Origin: Candidatus Segatella intestinihominis
GTDB lineage: Bacteria; Bacteroidota; Bacteroidia; Bacteroidales; Bacteroidaceae
Assembly (NCBI GenBank): GCA_900548535.1
Contig: URLG01000033.1
Coordinates: forward strand, 1 to 28,181
DNA length: 28,181 bases
Reading direction: 5' to 3'
How positions within the stretch are numbered: the first letter of the stretch is position 1; each line of letters starts with the position of its first letter. Shown here piece by piece: positions 14,874 through 22,650 of this stretch. A model generated the notes under the pieces. That model saw nothing but the letters and a program-made list of their open reading frames with translations, made no database searches and was not told the DNA's origin. The position numbers were made by a program, and so were the translations under genes.

Positions 14874-16139
14874 ATGAATACAAAGATAAACGAATTTGAA
14901 GTGATGGCACCTGTGGGCTCGCGCGAGTCGTTGGCGGCTGCCATCCAGGCTGGGGCTGACTCAGTCTATTTTGGTATTGGCAAGCTGAACATGCGTTCTC
15001 ATTCTGCCAATCACTTTACCATCGACGATTTGCGTGAGATTGCTGCCACCTGCAATGAGCATGGCATCAAGACTTACCTCACCGTGAATACCGTGATATA
15101 TGATGACGACATCGCTACGATGAAGGAGATTATCGATGCTGCCAAGGAGGCGGGCATCTCTGCCGTCATCGCCAGTGATGTGGCTGTGATGAGTTATTGT
15201 AATGAGGTGGGTGAGGAAGTTCACTTATCCACACAGCTTAACATCTCTAATACAGAGGCTTTGAAGTTTTATGCACGTTTTGCAGATGTCTCTGTGTTGG
15301 CGCGTGAATTGAACATGGACCAGGTGAAGCATATCCATGAGCAGATAGAACAGCAGAACATTTGTGGACCTATGGGCAAGCAGATCAGAATAGAGATGTT
15401 CTGCCATGGTGCCCTGTGCATGGCTGTTTCGGGCAAGTGCTATATGAGCCTCGCCAATGCCAATCGCTCAGCCAACCGTGGCGAGTGTGTGCAGATTTGC
15501 CGTCGCAGCTATACTGTTACCGACAATGAGACGGGCAATCAGCTGGAGATAGACAATAAGTATGTGATGAGTCCGAAGGACTTGAAGACCATCCGCTTCA
15601 TCGACCGTATGATGGATGCCGGTGTGCGTGTCTTCAAAATAGAGGGTCGTGCCCGTGGACCAGAATATGTATATACCGTAGTGAAATGCTATAAGGAGGC
15701 GATTGCTGCTGTGCTCGAAGGCACCTTCACCGAAGAGAAGAAGGATGCTTGGGATGAGCGACTTGCCACCGTATTCAACCGTGGATTCTGGGATGGCTAT
15801 TACCAGGGACAGACGCTGGGCGAATGGAACAAGCATTATGGTTCCGTGGCCACCGAGAAGAAGGTGCTCGTGGGCAAGGTGATGAAGTATTTCTCTAAGT
15901 TGGGCGTGGCAGAGGTAGCCGTGGAGGCATCTGAGTTTGAAAAGGGTCAGAAACTCCTGATTACGGGCAATACTACTGGCGTGATGTATCTCCATGCCGA
16001 TGAGATACGCTACGACTTGAAACCTGTGGAGGTGGCTAAGCAGGGCTGGAGAGTTTCTATCCCTGTGCCAGACAAGGTGCGCCCTAACGACAAGTTATAT
16101 AAATTGATTACTGTAAACGAAATAAAGGAGATAAAATAA
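14874..16139 (+). CDS. U32 family protein, TrhP/YegQ-like
   Basis: This 421-residue cytoplasmic U32-family protein starts with the typical MAPVGSRESLAAAIQAGADSVYFG and carries the signature EMFCHGALCMAVSGKCYMS. Cys177, Cys182, Cys189, Cys205 and Cys209 are candidate ligands for an Fe-S cluster, as found in several U32 proteins. Although labelled peptidases historically, members such as TrhP and RlhA are RNA hydroxylation enzymes (family knowledge), and a tRNA-modifying role fits the neighbouring SpoU methyltransferase. Which U32 subgroup it belongs to cannot be settled by eye. Its stop overlaps the sufE start in TAATG, so the two are translationally coupled, which suits an Fe-S enzyme. Confidence 0.88.
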   Translation: MNTKINEFEVMAPVGSRESLAAAIQAGADSVYFGIGKLNMRSHSANHFTIDDLREIAATCNEHGIKTYLTVNTVIYDDDIATMKEIIDAAKEAGISAVIASDVAVMSYCNEVGEEVHLSTQLNISNTEALKFYARFADVSVLARELNMDQVKHIHEQIEQQNICGPMGKQIRIEMFCHGALCMAVSGKCYMSLANANRSANRGECVQICRRSYTVTDNETGNQLEIDNKYVMSPKDLKTIRFIDRMMDAGVRVFKIEGRARGPEYVYTVVKCYKEAIAAVLEGTFTEEKKDAWDERLATVFNRGFWDGYYQGQTLGEWNKHYGSVATEKKVLVGKVMKYFSKLGVAEVAVEASEFEKGQKLLITGNTTGVMYLHADEIRYDLKPVEVAKQGWRVSIPVPDKVRPNDKLYKLITVNEIKEIK

Positions 16140-16573
16140 TGGTAACAATTAATGAATTGCAGGATGAGGTAGTAGAGGAATTTCAGGACTTTACCGACTG
16201 GATGGACAAGTATCAGATGCTCATTGACTTGGGTAATGAACTGAAACCTCTCGACGAGAAATATAAGAACGAGCAGAACTTGATAGATGGCTGCCAGAGC
16301 CGTGTATGGTTGCAGTGCGACTATGTGGATGGCAAGCTCGTGTTTACGGCAGATAGCGATGCGCTCATCGTGAAGGGCATCATCGCCCTTTTGATACAGG
16401 TGCTCAGCGGCCATACTCCTACCGAGATTATGGATGCCGACCTCTATTTCGTAGAGAAGATAGGCTTGAAAGACCACCTAAGCCCTACCCGCAGCAATGG
16501 TCTCTTGGCGATGATTAAGCAGATTCGTATGTATGCCTTGGCTTATAAGACCAAGGAGGCTGAGGCTAAATAG
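16139..16573 (+). CDS. sufE: SufE-family sulfur acceptor
   Basis: SufE takes persulfide sulfur from the cysteine desulfurase SufS and passes it to the Suf Fe-S assembly scaffold in the cytoplasm. The 144-residue length and the motif LIDGCQSRVWL with the acceptor Cys52 are diagnostic, followed by the conserved ADSDALIVKGIIALL region. No sufS, sufB or sufC lies in the window, so this copy stands apart from the main suf operon. The ATG shares one base with the stop of the U32 gene, which points to coupled production. It may serve the Fe-S cluster of that protein (inference). Confidence 0.94.
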   Translation: MVTINELQDEVVEEFQDFTDWMDKYQMLIDLGNELKPLDEKYKNEQNLIDGCQSRVWLQCDYVDGKLVFTADSDALIVKGIIALLIQVLSGHTPTEIMDADLYFVEKIGLKDHLSPTRSNGLLAMIKQIRMYALAYKTKEAEAK

Positions 16574-16580
16574 GGCTTTA

Positions 16581-16616
16581 TATATATAATAAGGGTATAG
16601 AATATATATAATAAGG
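16581..16616. repeat. Duplicated TATATATAATAAGG motif
   Basis: The 14-mer TATATATAATAAGG occurs at 16581-16594 and 16603-16616 in the sufE-methyltransferase spacer, and again at 22629-22642 after mutS. Its role is unknown. Confidence 0.6.
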
Positions 16617-16627
16617 TATAGGAATCT

Positions 16628-17233
16628 ATGCGTAAGTTAAGAACGATAGAGATGAATCGTCTCACCATCGAGCAGTTTAAGGAGGCGGAGAAGTTGCCGC
16701 TCATCGTGGTGCTCGATGATGTGCGATCATTATATAATGTGGGAAGTGTATTCCGCTCTTGCGATGCCTTCCGTGTGGAGGCGGTGTATCTCTGTGGTAT
16801 CACCGCCACACCGCCTAATGCCGAAATCCATAAGACGGCACTAGGTGGCGAGGACAGCGTGGACTGGGAGTACTTCAAGACCACCGAGGAGGCTGTGGAG
16901 AAGCTGAAGGCGAAGGGCTATTTCGTATATAGCATCGAGCAGGTGGAGGGTTCCACCAAGCTCCAGCATCTAGAGGAAGCTCATCAGAGTATCTTTCAGC
17001 AGACATCCGAGACGGAAAAGCAAGAGAATTCTTCACTCTCCACTCTTCACTCTTCACTCCCCCAGGGCTATGCCGTCATCTTCGGCAATGAGGTGAAGGG
17101 CGTGAAGCAGAACATTGTAGATATGAGTGATGGATGCTTGGAGATACCTCAGTTTGGTACCAAGCATTCGCTCAATGTCAGCGTTACGGCAGGCATCGTG
17201 GTTTGGGAATTTGCCAAACTGCTCAAGCTGTAA
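16628..17233 (+). CDS. SpoU/TrmH-family RNA 2'-O-methyltransferase with repeat insert
   Basis: This 201-residue SPOUT methyltransferase transfers methyl from AdoMet to a ribose 2'-OH in tRNA or rRNA. The three SpoU motifs are present: NVGSVFRSCDAF with Asn37, then VIFGNEVKGV, and EIPQFGTKHSLNVSVTAGI, which forms the knot. The short length without an extra RNA-binding domain resembles TrmH or TrmL-like enzymes; the target is not evident. Between the first and second motifs lies a low-complexity insert of about 28 residues, part of it encoded by a heptanucleotide repeat (17032-17059, giving SSLSTLHSSL). The ATG at 16628 is preceded by AGGAATC. It follows sufE by 54 bp. Confidence 0.9.
   Translation: MRKLRTIEMNRLTIEQFKEAEKLPLIVVLDDVRSLYNVGSVFRSCDAFRVEAVYLCGITATPPNAEIHKTALGGEDSVDWEYFKTTEEAVEKLKAKGYFVYSIEQVEGSTKLQHLEEAHQSIFQQTSETEKQENSSLSTLHSSLPQGYAVIFGNEVKGVKQNIVDMSDGCLEIPQFGTKHSLNVSVTAGIVVWEFAKLLKL
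17032..17059 (+). repeat. Heptanucleotide repeat inside the methyltransferase gene
   Basis: Four 7-nt units, TTCACTC, TCCACTC, TTCACTC and TTCACTC, run in tandem within the coding region. Period 7 shifts the frame with each unit, so only certain copy numbers keep the gene open. Confidence 0.8.
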
Positions 17234-17277
17234 GAATGTCAATTAGATATTGGCTAGAAATACTGGGATTAAATAGA

Positions 17278-17312
17278 AGGCGGTGTTTCTCTATCCCAGA
17301 GAAGCACCGCCT
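17278..17312. terminator. Bidirectional terminator between methyltransferase gene and dxs
   Basis: A 15-bp stem pairs 17278-17292 (AGGCGGTGTTTCTCT) with 17298-17312, with one G-U wobble and a 5-nt loop. T-rich flanks follow on both sides. It separates two convergent genes. Confidence 0.85.
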
Positions 17313-17344
17313 ATTTATTTACGGAAATATGAAGTATTTATGTT

Positions 17345-19090
17345 TTATATTCTAGCCACGATTTGCTCAGGAGTCAACTCGTTGTCCTTGGCAAGTTGCT
17401 GATAATCATAGCGATCATACAGCCCTTTCTTGATACCGAAGCAGTGTGTCTTCATATCGCTGTCGCCATAGAAGCGAGCTATCTTCTCGCCAAATCCACC
17501 TTCCAAGGCACCATCTTCCAAGGTAATCACCTTCTCGTGGTCAGCCTTCAGGCTTTCGAGCATCTCCTCATCGAGACCCGTGATATAGCGAGGGTTGATG
17601 AGCGTAGCGTCAATGCCTTTTTGCTCCTTCAGCATCTCTGCCACCTGCTTGCCCAGGCCATAGAAGGCACCGAGGGCTACGATGGCTACCTTGCTGCCCT
17701 TGTGGGGCATCTTGAAGCGATTCAACGCTGAGTAATCCTCATCAAACTGTTCGTCGCTGTGGGTCACCGCGCCACCAGGCACACGGATAGCAACTGGATG
17801 GCTGGTCTGCTTGATACCCCAAGCCAACATCGCCTTATACTCCTCCCAACAGGTAGGAGCCAGATATACGAGGTTAGGGATATTGCTCAACATCGGGATG
17901 TCATAGAAACCGATATGGGTGATGTCGTTCATGCCGTAGAGCGAAGCGCAGAAGATGTTGATAACGGCAGGGTTATTGTTGATGCAGAGATCCTGTGCTA
18001 TCTGGTCGTAAGTGCGCTGGATGAATGTGCTATATACATTATATACAGGGCGGATGCCCCCTTTGGCCATACCAGAGATCATAGCCACAGCTTGCTCCTC
18101 GGCGATGCCTACATCCACGTGCTGTGCACCAGCTTCCTCACGGCGAGCCTTGAAGAATCCTGCCACGGTAGGAGTACCAGAGGTGACAGCCACCAAGTGC
18201 TTGTCTTTCTTCATCTCTTCGAGGAGGTATTCGGCAGTCATGTTGCCATAATCCTCGCCACCGCCTTCAGCCTTAGGCTTGCCCGTCTCGATGTCGAAAG
18301 GCACGCTCCAGTGCCAAGGCTCCTTGTTTTGCTCGGCAGGAGCATAGCCCTTGCCCTTTTCGGTGTGGATGTGGAGCACGATAGGATGGTCGATGCCCTT
18401 CACCTGCTGGAAAGCCTTGATGAGTGTCTCTACATCGTTGCCATCAGCGATATACTGATAGTCCAAGCCCATGGCGCGGAAGAGGTTGCATTCTGCCTGT
18501 CCGTTGGTCTCACGCAGCAAGGCGAGATTCTTATAGAGACCGCCATGGTTCTCGGCGATACTCATCTCGTTGTCATTAACCACGATGACGATGCCTGTGC
18601 CCAGTTCGCCTACCTCGTCAAGACCTTCGAGCGCCTCGCCGCCACTCAGTGAACCGTCACCGATGACCACTACGATATTCTCCTTGGTACCCTTGATGTC
18701 GCGAGCCTTCTGAAGACCAGAGGCAAGAGAGATGGAAGTAGAGGTGTGACCCAACTCAAACTGGTCATATTCAGGTGATTCCGCAGGACTGCTATAGCCC
18801 GAAATCTCCTGGAATCGGTTGTTGTCGTAATAGCCGAAAGCACGACCAGTCAACATCTTGTGTGGATAACTCTGGTGAGAAACGTCGAAGACGAACTTAT
18901 CCTCAGGGCAGTTGAACACATAGTGCATGGCGATGGTAACCTCCACGATACCGAGGTTAGGACCCACGTGGCCACCGATATGGCTGTCACGGTTCAGGAT
19001 GCCATCTCTTATCTCTTGAGCCAGCTCATGGAGCTGCTTCATGGTGAGCACCTTTACATCTTTAGGTGAATAAATATTCTCTAACAACAT
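17345..19090 (-). CDS. dxs: 1-deoxy-D-xylulose-5-phosphate synthase-like ThDP enzyme
   Basis: This 581-residue transketolase-type enzyme has the DXS domain order: a thiamine-diphosphate domain with His41 in GGHVGPNLGIVEVT, DVSHQSYPHK, and the cofactor motif GDGSLSGGEAL (144-154) followed by NDN (172-174); a pyrimidine-binding domain with catalytic Glu331 in GIAEEQAV; and a C-terminal transketolase domain. True DXS makes DXP from pyruvate and glyceraldehyde 3-phosphate, the first MEP step. Two hallmark substrate segments differ: the DRAG motif is replaced by CASLYG near residues 381-386, and YPRG by VPGG at 437-440. Both arginines that hold the substrate phosphate in DXS are thus missing. It is shorter than usual DXS (about 620-640). 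It may be a paralogue with a changed acceptor (inference). Confidence 0.82.
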   Translation of the reverse strand: MLLENIYSPKDVKVLTMKQLHELAQEIRDGILNRDSHIGGHVGPNLGIVEVTIAMHYVFNCPEDKFVFDVSHQSYPHKMLTGRAFGYYDNNRFQEISGYSSPAESPEYDQFELGHTSTSISLASGLQKARDIKGTKENIVVVIGDGSLSGGEALEGLDEVGELGTGIVIVVNDNEMSIAENHGGLYKNLALLRETNGQAECNLFRAMGLDYQYIADGNDVETLIKAFQQVKGIDHPIVLHIHTEKGKGYAPAEQNKEPWHWSVPFDIETGKPKAEGGGEDYGNMTAEYLLEEMKKDKHLVAVTSGTPTVAGFFKARREEAGAQHVDVGIAEEQAVAMISGMAKGGIRPVYNVYSTFIQRTYDQIAQDLCINNNPAVINIFCASLYGMNDITHIGFYDIPMLSNIPNLVYLAPTCWEEYKAMLAWGIKQTSHPVAIRVPGGAVTHSDEQFDEDYSALNRFKMPHKGSKVAIVALGAFYGLGKQVAEMLKEQKGIDATLINPRYITGLDEEMLESLKADHEKVITLEDGALEGGFGEKIARFYGDSDMKTHCFGIKKGLYDRYDYQQLAKDNELTPEQIVARI

Positions 19091-19242
19091 AGTCTTATTG
19101 TATAATTATAAAGTTATTATTGTTCGTTTATCTCTTTACGGTTGCAAAATTACAACTTTTTTTTCTAATTTCGGTTATCCAGATTACTGAATGATGTAAC
19201 GATTTTACGGAATGGGGGCTTAAATAAAATGTTAAAAAAAAT

Positions 19243-19330
19243 AACTCATAGTTTTAACACTCGTAACTCATAATTTTCTCCCCCGAAAGTCATAGTTTTT
19301 CGGTCGGAGAGTCATAGCTTAACACATTAA
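19243..19330 (+). repeat. Four 22-bp iteron-like direct repeats
   Basis: The core AACTCATAG and its variants (AACTCATAA, AAGTCATAG, GAGTCATAG) begin at 19243, 19265, 19287 and 19309, exactly 22 bp apart. The first three are followed by a T-run. This spacing is typical of iterons bound by replication initiators, but no initiator gene is nearby. Confidence 0.75.
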
Positions 19331-19679
19331 CAGTTTAACAGTTGTTTTTCGCTTCCCCTAGTCTCCCTCTGCATAAATATACAGTATATATATTTATTCT
19401 TATCATAATAGAATAGGTCCCTATATACCTATATTTATATATAAAAATATATATATTTATGATTCATATATAGGTAAGAAGGTGGAAAATTGGGACAAAA
19501 ATAAAACATGGGACAAATTCAATTTGTCCCAAAGTTTGTCCCAACTGTATATAAATATCTGATATAGATATAATTATATAGCCTGGGACATTGGGACGGG
19601 ACAAATTCAATTTGTCCCATTTATTTTTTTTCTGTTAAAAATCGCCTCAATATTAACTGTTAAACTGTTAAGGTGTTAA
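19319..19679. repeat. 25-bp inverted repeat bounding about 310 bp of AT-rich DNA
   Basis: The left arm 19319-19343 and right arm 19655-19679 are inverted copies matching at 24 of 25 positions (TTAACACATTAACAG... on the left). The left arm begins inside the last iteron-like unit. No open frame of note lies between them, so this resembles a MITE or an origin/regulatory locus rather than an insertion sequence. Confidence 0.75.
19490..19619. repeat. TGGGACAAA palindrome cluster
   Basis: Two identical 21-nt near-palindromes with arms GGGACAAATT and AATTTGTCCC around a central C occur at 19510-19530 and 19598-19618. An outer inverted pair, TTGGGACAAA (19490-19499) and TTTGTCCCAA (19535-19544), brackets the first. 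Such repeated palindromes usually bind a dimeric protein. Confidence 0.75.
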
Positions 19680-19721
19680 ACTGATTTATCTAAAAAACAC
19701 TAAATATTGCCCTAGGGTAAC

Positions 19722-19750
19722 TTGCCTTTGGGTAATATTTTGTATTTTTG
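19722..19750 (+). promoter_or_regulatory. Probable mutS promoter
   Basis: TTGC at 19722-19725, a 17-nt spacer and TATTTTTG at 19743-19750 resemble the Bacteroidetes promoter. It gives a leader of about 140 nt that contains the palindromic repeat at 19794-19836. Confidence 0.5.
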
Positions 19751-19793
19751 CATTTCTAATAAGAGTATCCTTCTCGCTTAGCTAGCTTTCCTG

Positions 19794-19836
19794 CTTATTG
19801 GGCAGGTAATAAAACTGCCCTCCCAGTATTTCTTGC
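19794..19836 (-). repeat. Palindromic repeat, copy 2 of 3
   Basis: The reverse complement matches 503-545 at 41 of 43 positions. Here it lies in the mutS leader, 61 bp before the start codon, where a hairpin could influence mutS expression. Confidence 0.75.
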
Positions 19837-19897
19837 TAACAAGAACAAAATACCTCTGATATAGAGAAATAAAGAAGATAAAAACAAAAATAAGATA

Positions 19898-22561
19898 ATG
19901 GCAAACGATAATAAAGGCCTGACGCCAATGATGAGACAATTCTTCGAGATGAAAGCCAAGCATCCCGAAGCATTGCTGCTTTTCCGCTGTGGCGACTTCT
20001 ACGAAACTTACTGCGAAGATGCGATTGAGGCATCCCGTATACTCGGCATCACTCTGACCCGCCGTAACAATGGCGGATCGGCTGGCGGCGCAGAGATGGC
20101 TGGATTCCCACACCACGCTCTGGATACTTACCTGCCTAAACTGATCAGGGCTGGTAAGCGAGTGGCTGTGTGCGACCAGCTCGAAGACCCTAAGAAGAAG
20201 CGACAGGAGATAAAGGGAAAGAAGGGACTCAGCCAGATGGACAAGATGGTGAAGCGCGGCATCACGGAACTGGTTACGCCAGGCGTGGCGATGGGCGATA
20301 ACGTCTTGAACTACAAGGAGAATAACTTCCTGGCAGCCGTCCACTTTGGGAAGACTTCTTGTGGCGTGAGCTTCCTCGATATCTCTACGGGAGAGTTCCT
20401 GACTGGTGAGGGAACATACGACTACGTGGAGAAGTTGATGGGCAACTTCCAGCCTAAGGAGGTGCTTTATGATCGTGCGCATAAGAATGATTTCGAGAAA
20501 TATTTCGGTACCAAGTATTGCACCTTCGAACTGGACGACTGGGTTTTCACCGAGCAGACTGCCATGCAGAAGCTCTTGGGACACTTCAAGACCAAGTCCT
20601 TGAAGGGCTTCGGTGTGGAGCACCTGAAGAATGGTATCATCGCCAGTGGTGCCATCATGCAATACCTGGAGATAACCCAGCATACACAGATTAATCATAT
20701 CACGGCGCTCTCCCGCATCGAGGAGGATAAGTTCGTGCGCATGGACCGTTTTACCATCCGCAGCTTGGAGTTGGTGGCTCCGATGCAGGAGGATGGGTCT
20801 TCGCTGCTCAATGTCATCGACCGTACGGTGACGGCGATGGGAGGCCGTATGCTTCGCCGTTGGCTCGTATTCCCCCTGAAGGATGTTCGCCCTATCAACG
20901 AGCGTCTCGACATCGTGGAGTATTTCTTCAAGGAACCAGAGTTCCGTCAATTGCTCGACGACCAGCTGCATCGCATTGGCGACTTGGAGCGTATCATCTC
21001 CAAGGTGGCGGTGGGCAGAGTTTCGCCTCGTGAGGTGGTGCAGCTGAAGAATGCCTTGGAGGCGATACAGCCCATCAAGACAGCCTGCCAGCATGCCAAG
21101 AACGAAGCCTTGCAGCGAGTAGGCGAGCAGCTGAATGTCTGCGAAACCCTTCGCGACCGCATTGCCAAGGAGATTCAGCCCGATCCTCCACAGCTCGTGA
21201 ACAAGGGAGATGTCATCGCCGATGGCTATAATGCCGAACTTGATGACCTGCGCTCCATCAGTCGTCATGGCAAGGACTATCTGCTCAAGATACAGGAGCG
21301 AGAGATAGAGCAGACGGGCATCTCCAGCTTGAAGGTGGGCTATAACAATGTGTTTGGCTATTACCTGGAGGTGCGCAACACCTTCAAGGACAAGGTGCCT
21401 GCCGAGTGGATTCGCAAGCAGACCTTGGCGCAAGCCGAGCGATATATCACCCAAGAGCTGAAGGAATATGAGGAGAAGATATTGGGAGCCGATGAGAAAA
21501 TATTGATTTTGGAGGCGCAGCTCTTCAATGAGTTGATAGCCTCGATGCAGGAGTATATCCCTCAGATTCAGATCAATGCCAACCTCATCGCCCGTTTGGA
21601 TTGTCTGCTTTCCTTTGCGAAGGCATCGGATGAGAACCGCTATGTGCGCCCTATCATCGATGATTCGCAGGTGCTCGACATCAAGCAGGGCAGACACCCT
21701 GTGATAGAAACCCAGTTGCCACTGGGCGAGCGATATGTGCCAAATGATGTGCTGCTGGATACTGAAAAACAGCAGATTATGATGATTACGGGTCCTAATA
21801 TGGCAGGTAAGTCTGCCTTGCTTCGCCAGACAGCTCTCATCGTGTTGCTGGCTCAGGTAGGCTGCTTCGTGCCAGCCGAGAGTGCCCGTGTGGGCTTGGT
21901 GGATAAGATATTCACCCGTGTGGGAGCCAGCGATAACATCTCGCTCGGCGAGTCTACCTTTATGGTGGAGATGACCGAGGCTGCCAATATATTAAATAAT
22001 GTGTCGCCTCGCTCCTTGGTTCTCTTCGATGAGTTGGGGCGTGGTACATCTACCTATGATGGTATCAGCATCGCCTGGGCCATCGTGGAGTATCTGCATG
22101 AGCACAAGAAGGCGCAGGCTCGCACCCTCTTCGCTACCCACTATCATGAGCTCAACGAGATGGAGAAGAACTTTCCTCGCATCAAGAACTTCAACGTGAG
22201 TGTGAAGGAGGTGGATGGCAAGGTTATCTTCTTGCGCAAGTTGGAGCCGGGAGGCAGTGAGCACTCCTTCGGTATCCATGTGGCGGAGATAGCCGGTATG
22301 CCTCGCAGCATCGTGAAGCGTGCCAATGTCATCTTGAAGCAGTTGGAGGATGACAATGCAGGCGTAGGTGGTGCTGGCAAGCCGAATGTGCAGCACATCG
22401 ATGAGCCTAAGGACGGTGTGCAGCTCAGTTTCTTCCAGCTCGATGATCCTGTGCTCAGCCAGATAAGGGATGAGATATTGGGTCTTGATGTCAACAATCT
22501 CACGCCAGTTGAGGCTCTCAATAAGCTCAATGACATCAAGAAGATTTTGCTGGGGAGATAA
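19898..22561 (+). CDS. mutS: DNA mismatch repair ATPase MutS
   Basis: MutS (887 residues) binds mismatches and small loops as a dimer and, with ATP, recruits MutL. The mismatch-reading motif FYE is at residues 34-36 (GDFYETY), placed normally after a short N-terminus. Connector, lever and clamp domains follow. The ATPase domain shows Walker A GPNMAGKS from residue 632 and Walker B LVLFDELGRG with Asp711 and Glu712, then the conserved TSTYDG and ATHYHEL. All key residues are present and the length is usual for MutS1. The gene is monocistronic, with a leader holding a palindromic repeat, and ends at a bidirectional terminator. MutS activity is relevant to the stability of the short tandem repeats in this window (inference). 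Confidence 0.98.
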   Translation: MANDNKGLTPMMRQFFEMKAKHPEALLLFRCGDFYETYCEDAIEASRILGITLTRRNNGGSAGGAEMAGFPHHALDTYLPKLIRAGKRVAVCDQLEDPKKKRQEIKGKKGLSQMDKMVKRGITELVTPGVAMGDNVLNYKENNFLAAVHFGKTSCGVSFLDISTGEFLTGEGTYDYVEKLMGNFQPKEVLYDRAHKNDFEKYFGTKYCTFELDDWVFTEQTAMQKLLGHFKTKSLKGFGVEHLKNGIIASGAIMQYLEITQHTQINHITALSRIEEDKFVRMDRFTIRSLELVAPMQEDGSSLLNVIDRTVTAMGGRMLRRWLVFPLKDVRPINERLDIVEYFFKEPEFRQLLDDQLHRIGDLERIISKVAVGRVSPREVVQLKNALEAIQPIKTACQHAKNEALQRVGEQLNVCETLRDRIAKEIQPDPPQLVNKGDVIADGYNAELDDLRSISRHGKDYLLKIQEREIEQTGISSLKVGYNNVFGYYLEVRNTFKDKVPAEWIRKQTLAQAERYITQELKEYEEKILGADEKILILEAQLFNELIASMQEYIPQIQINANLIARLDCLLSFAKASDENRYVRPIIDDSQVLDIKQGRHPVIETQLPLGERYVPNDVLLDTEKQQIMMITGPNMAGKSALLRQTALIVLLAQVGCFVPAESARVGLVDKIFTRVGASDNISLGESTFMVEMTEAANILNNVSPRSLVLFDELGRGTSTYDGISIAWAIVEYLHEHKKAQARTLFATHYHELNEMEKNFPRIKNFNVSVKEVDGKVIFLRKLEPGGSEHSFGIHVAEIAGMPRSIVKRANVILKQLEDDNAGVGGAGKPNVQHIDEPKDGVQLSFFQLDDPVLSQIRDEILGLDVNNLTPVEALNKLNDIKKILLGR

Positions 22562-22582
22562 AAACAATACGGAAATAAAAAG

Positions 22583-22622
22583 AAGAGGCATCTCATAGCA
22601 CTTGGGCTGTGAGATGCCTCTT
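22583..22622. terminator. Bidirectional terminator between mutS and the efflux operon
   Basis: AAGAGGCATCTCA (22583-22595) pairs perfectly with TGAGATGCCTCTT (22610-22622) over 13 bp with a 14-nt loop. A second, AT-rich hairpin (CCTTAT/ATAAGG) follows at 22624-22642. It separates convergent genes, and T-rich sequence is better on the minus-strand side. Confidence 0.85.
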
Positions 22623-22650
22623 TCCTTATATATATAATAAGGTGTAACTT

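Larger units (their letters stand above)
19091..19897. other. Gene-free repeat-rich block between dxs and mutS
   Basis: No credible gene is seen in these 807 bases between divergent genes. The left end holds a possible minus-strand -7 box for dxs, TAATTTTG at 19152-19145. The middle carries iteron-like repeats, an inverted repeat and very AT-rich sequence with TATA-type runs (about 19375-19475). The right end holds the mutS promoter and a palindromic repeat. Confidence 0.8.

Noticed and set aside
5678..18869. Four perfect DnaA-box sequences (5678-5686, 6455-6463, 15225-15233, 18861-18869)
   Set aside because: All lie inside well-conserved coding regions, widely spaced and not clustered. None is within the iteron-like block, so chance and codon use explain them better than an origin.
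19319..19679. Complete insertion sequence between the 25-bp inverted repeats
   Set aside because: The interval is only about 310 bp between arms, has no transposase frame, and I found no clear target-site duplication.
19778..21697. A 639-codon minus-strand frame opposite mutS
   Set aside because: It is a shadow of mutS: the mutS frame has all family motifs, while the antisense product resembles nothing.
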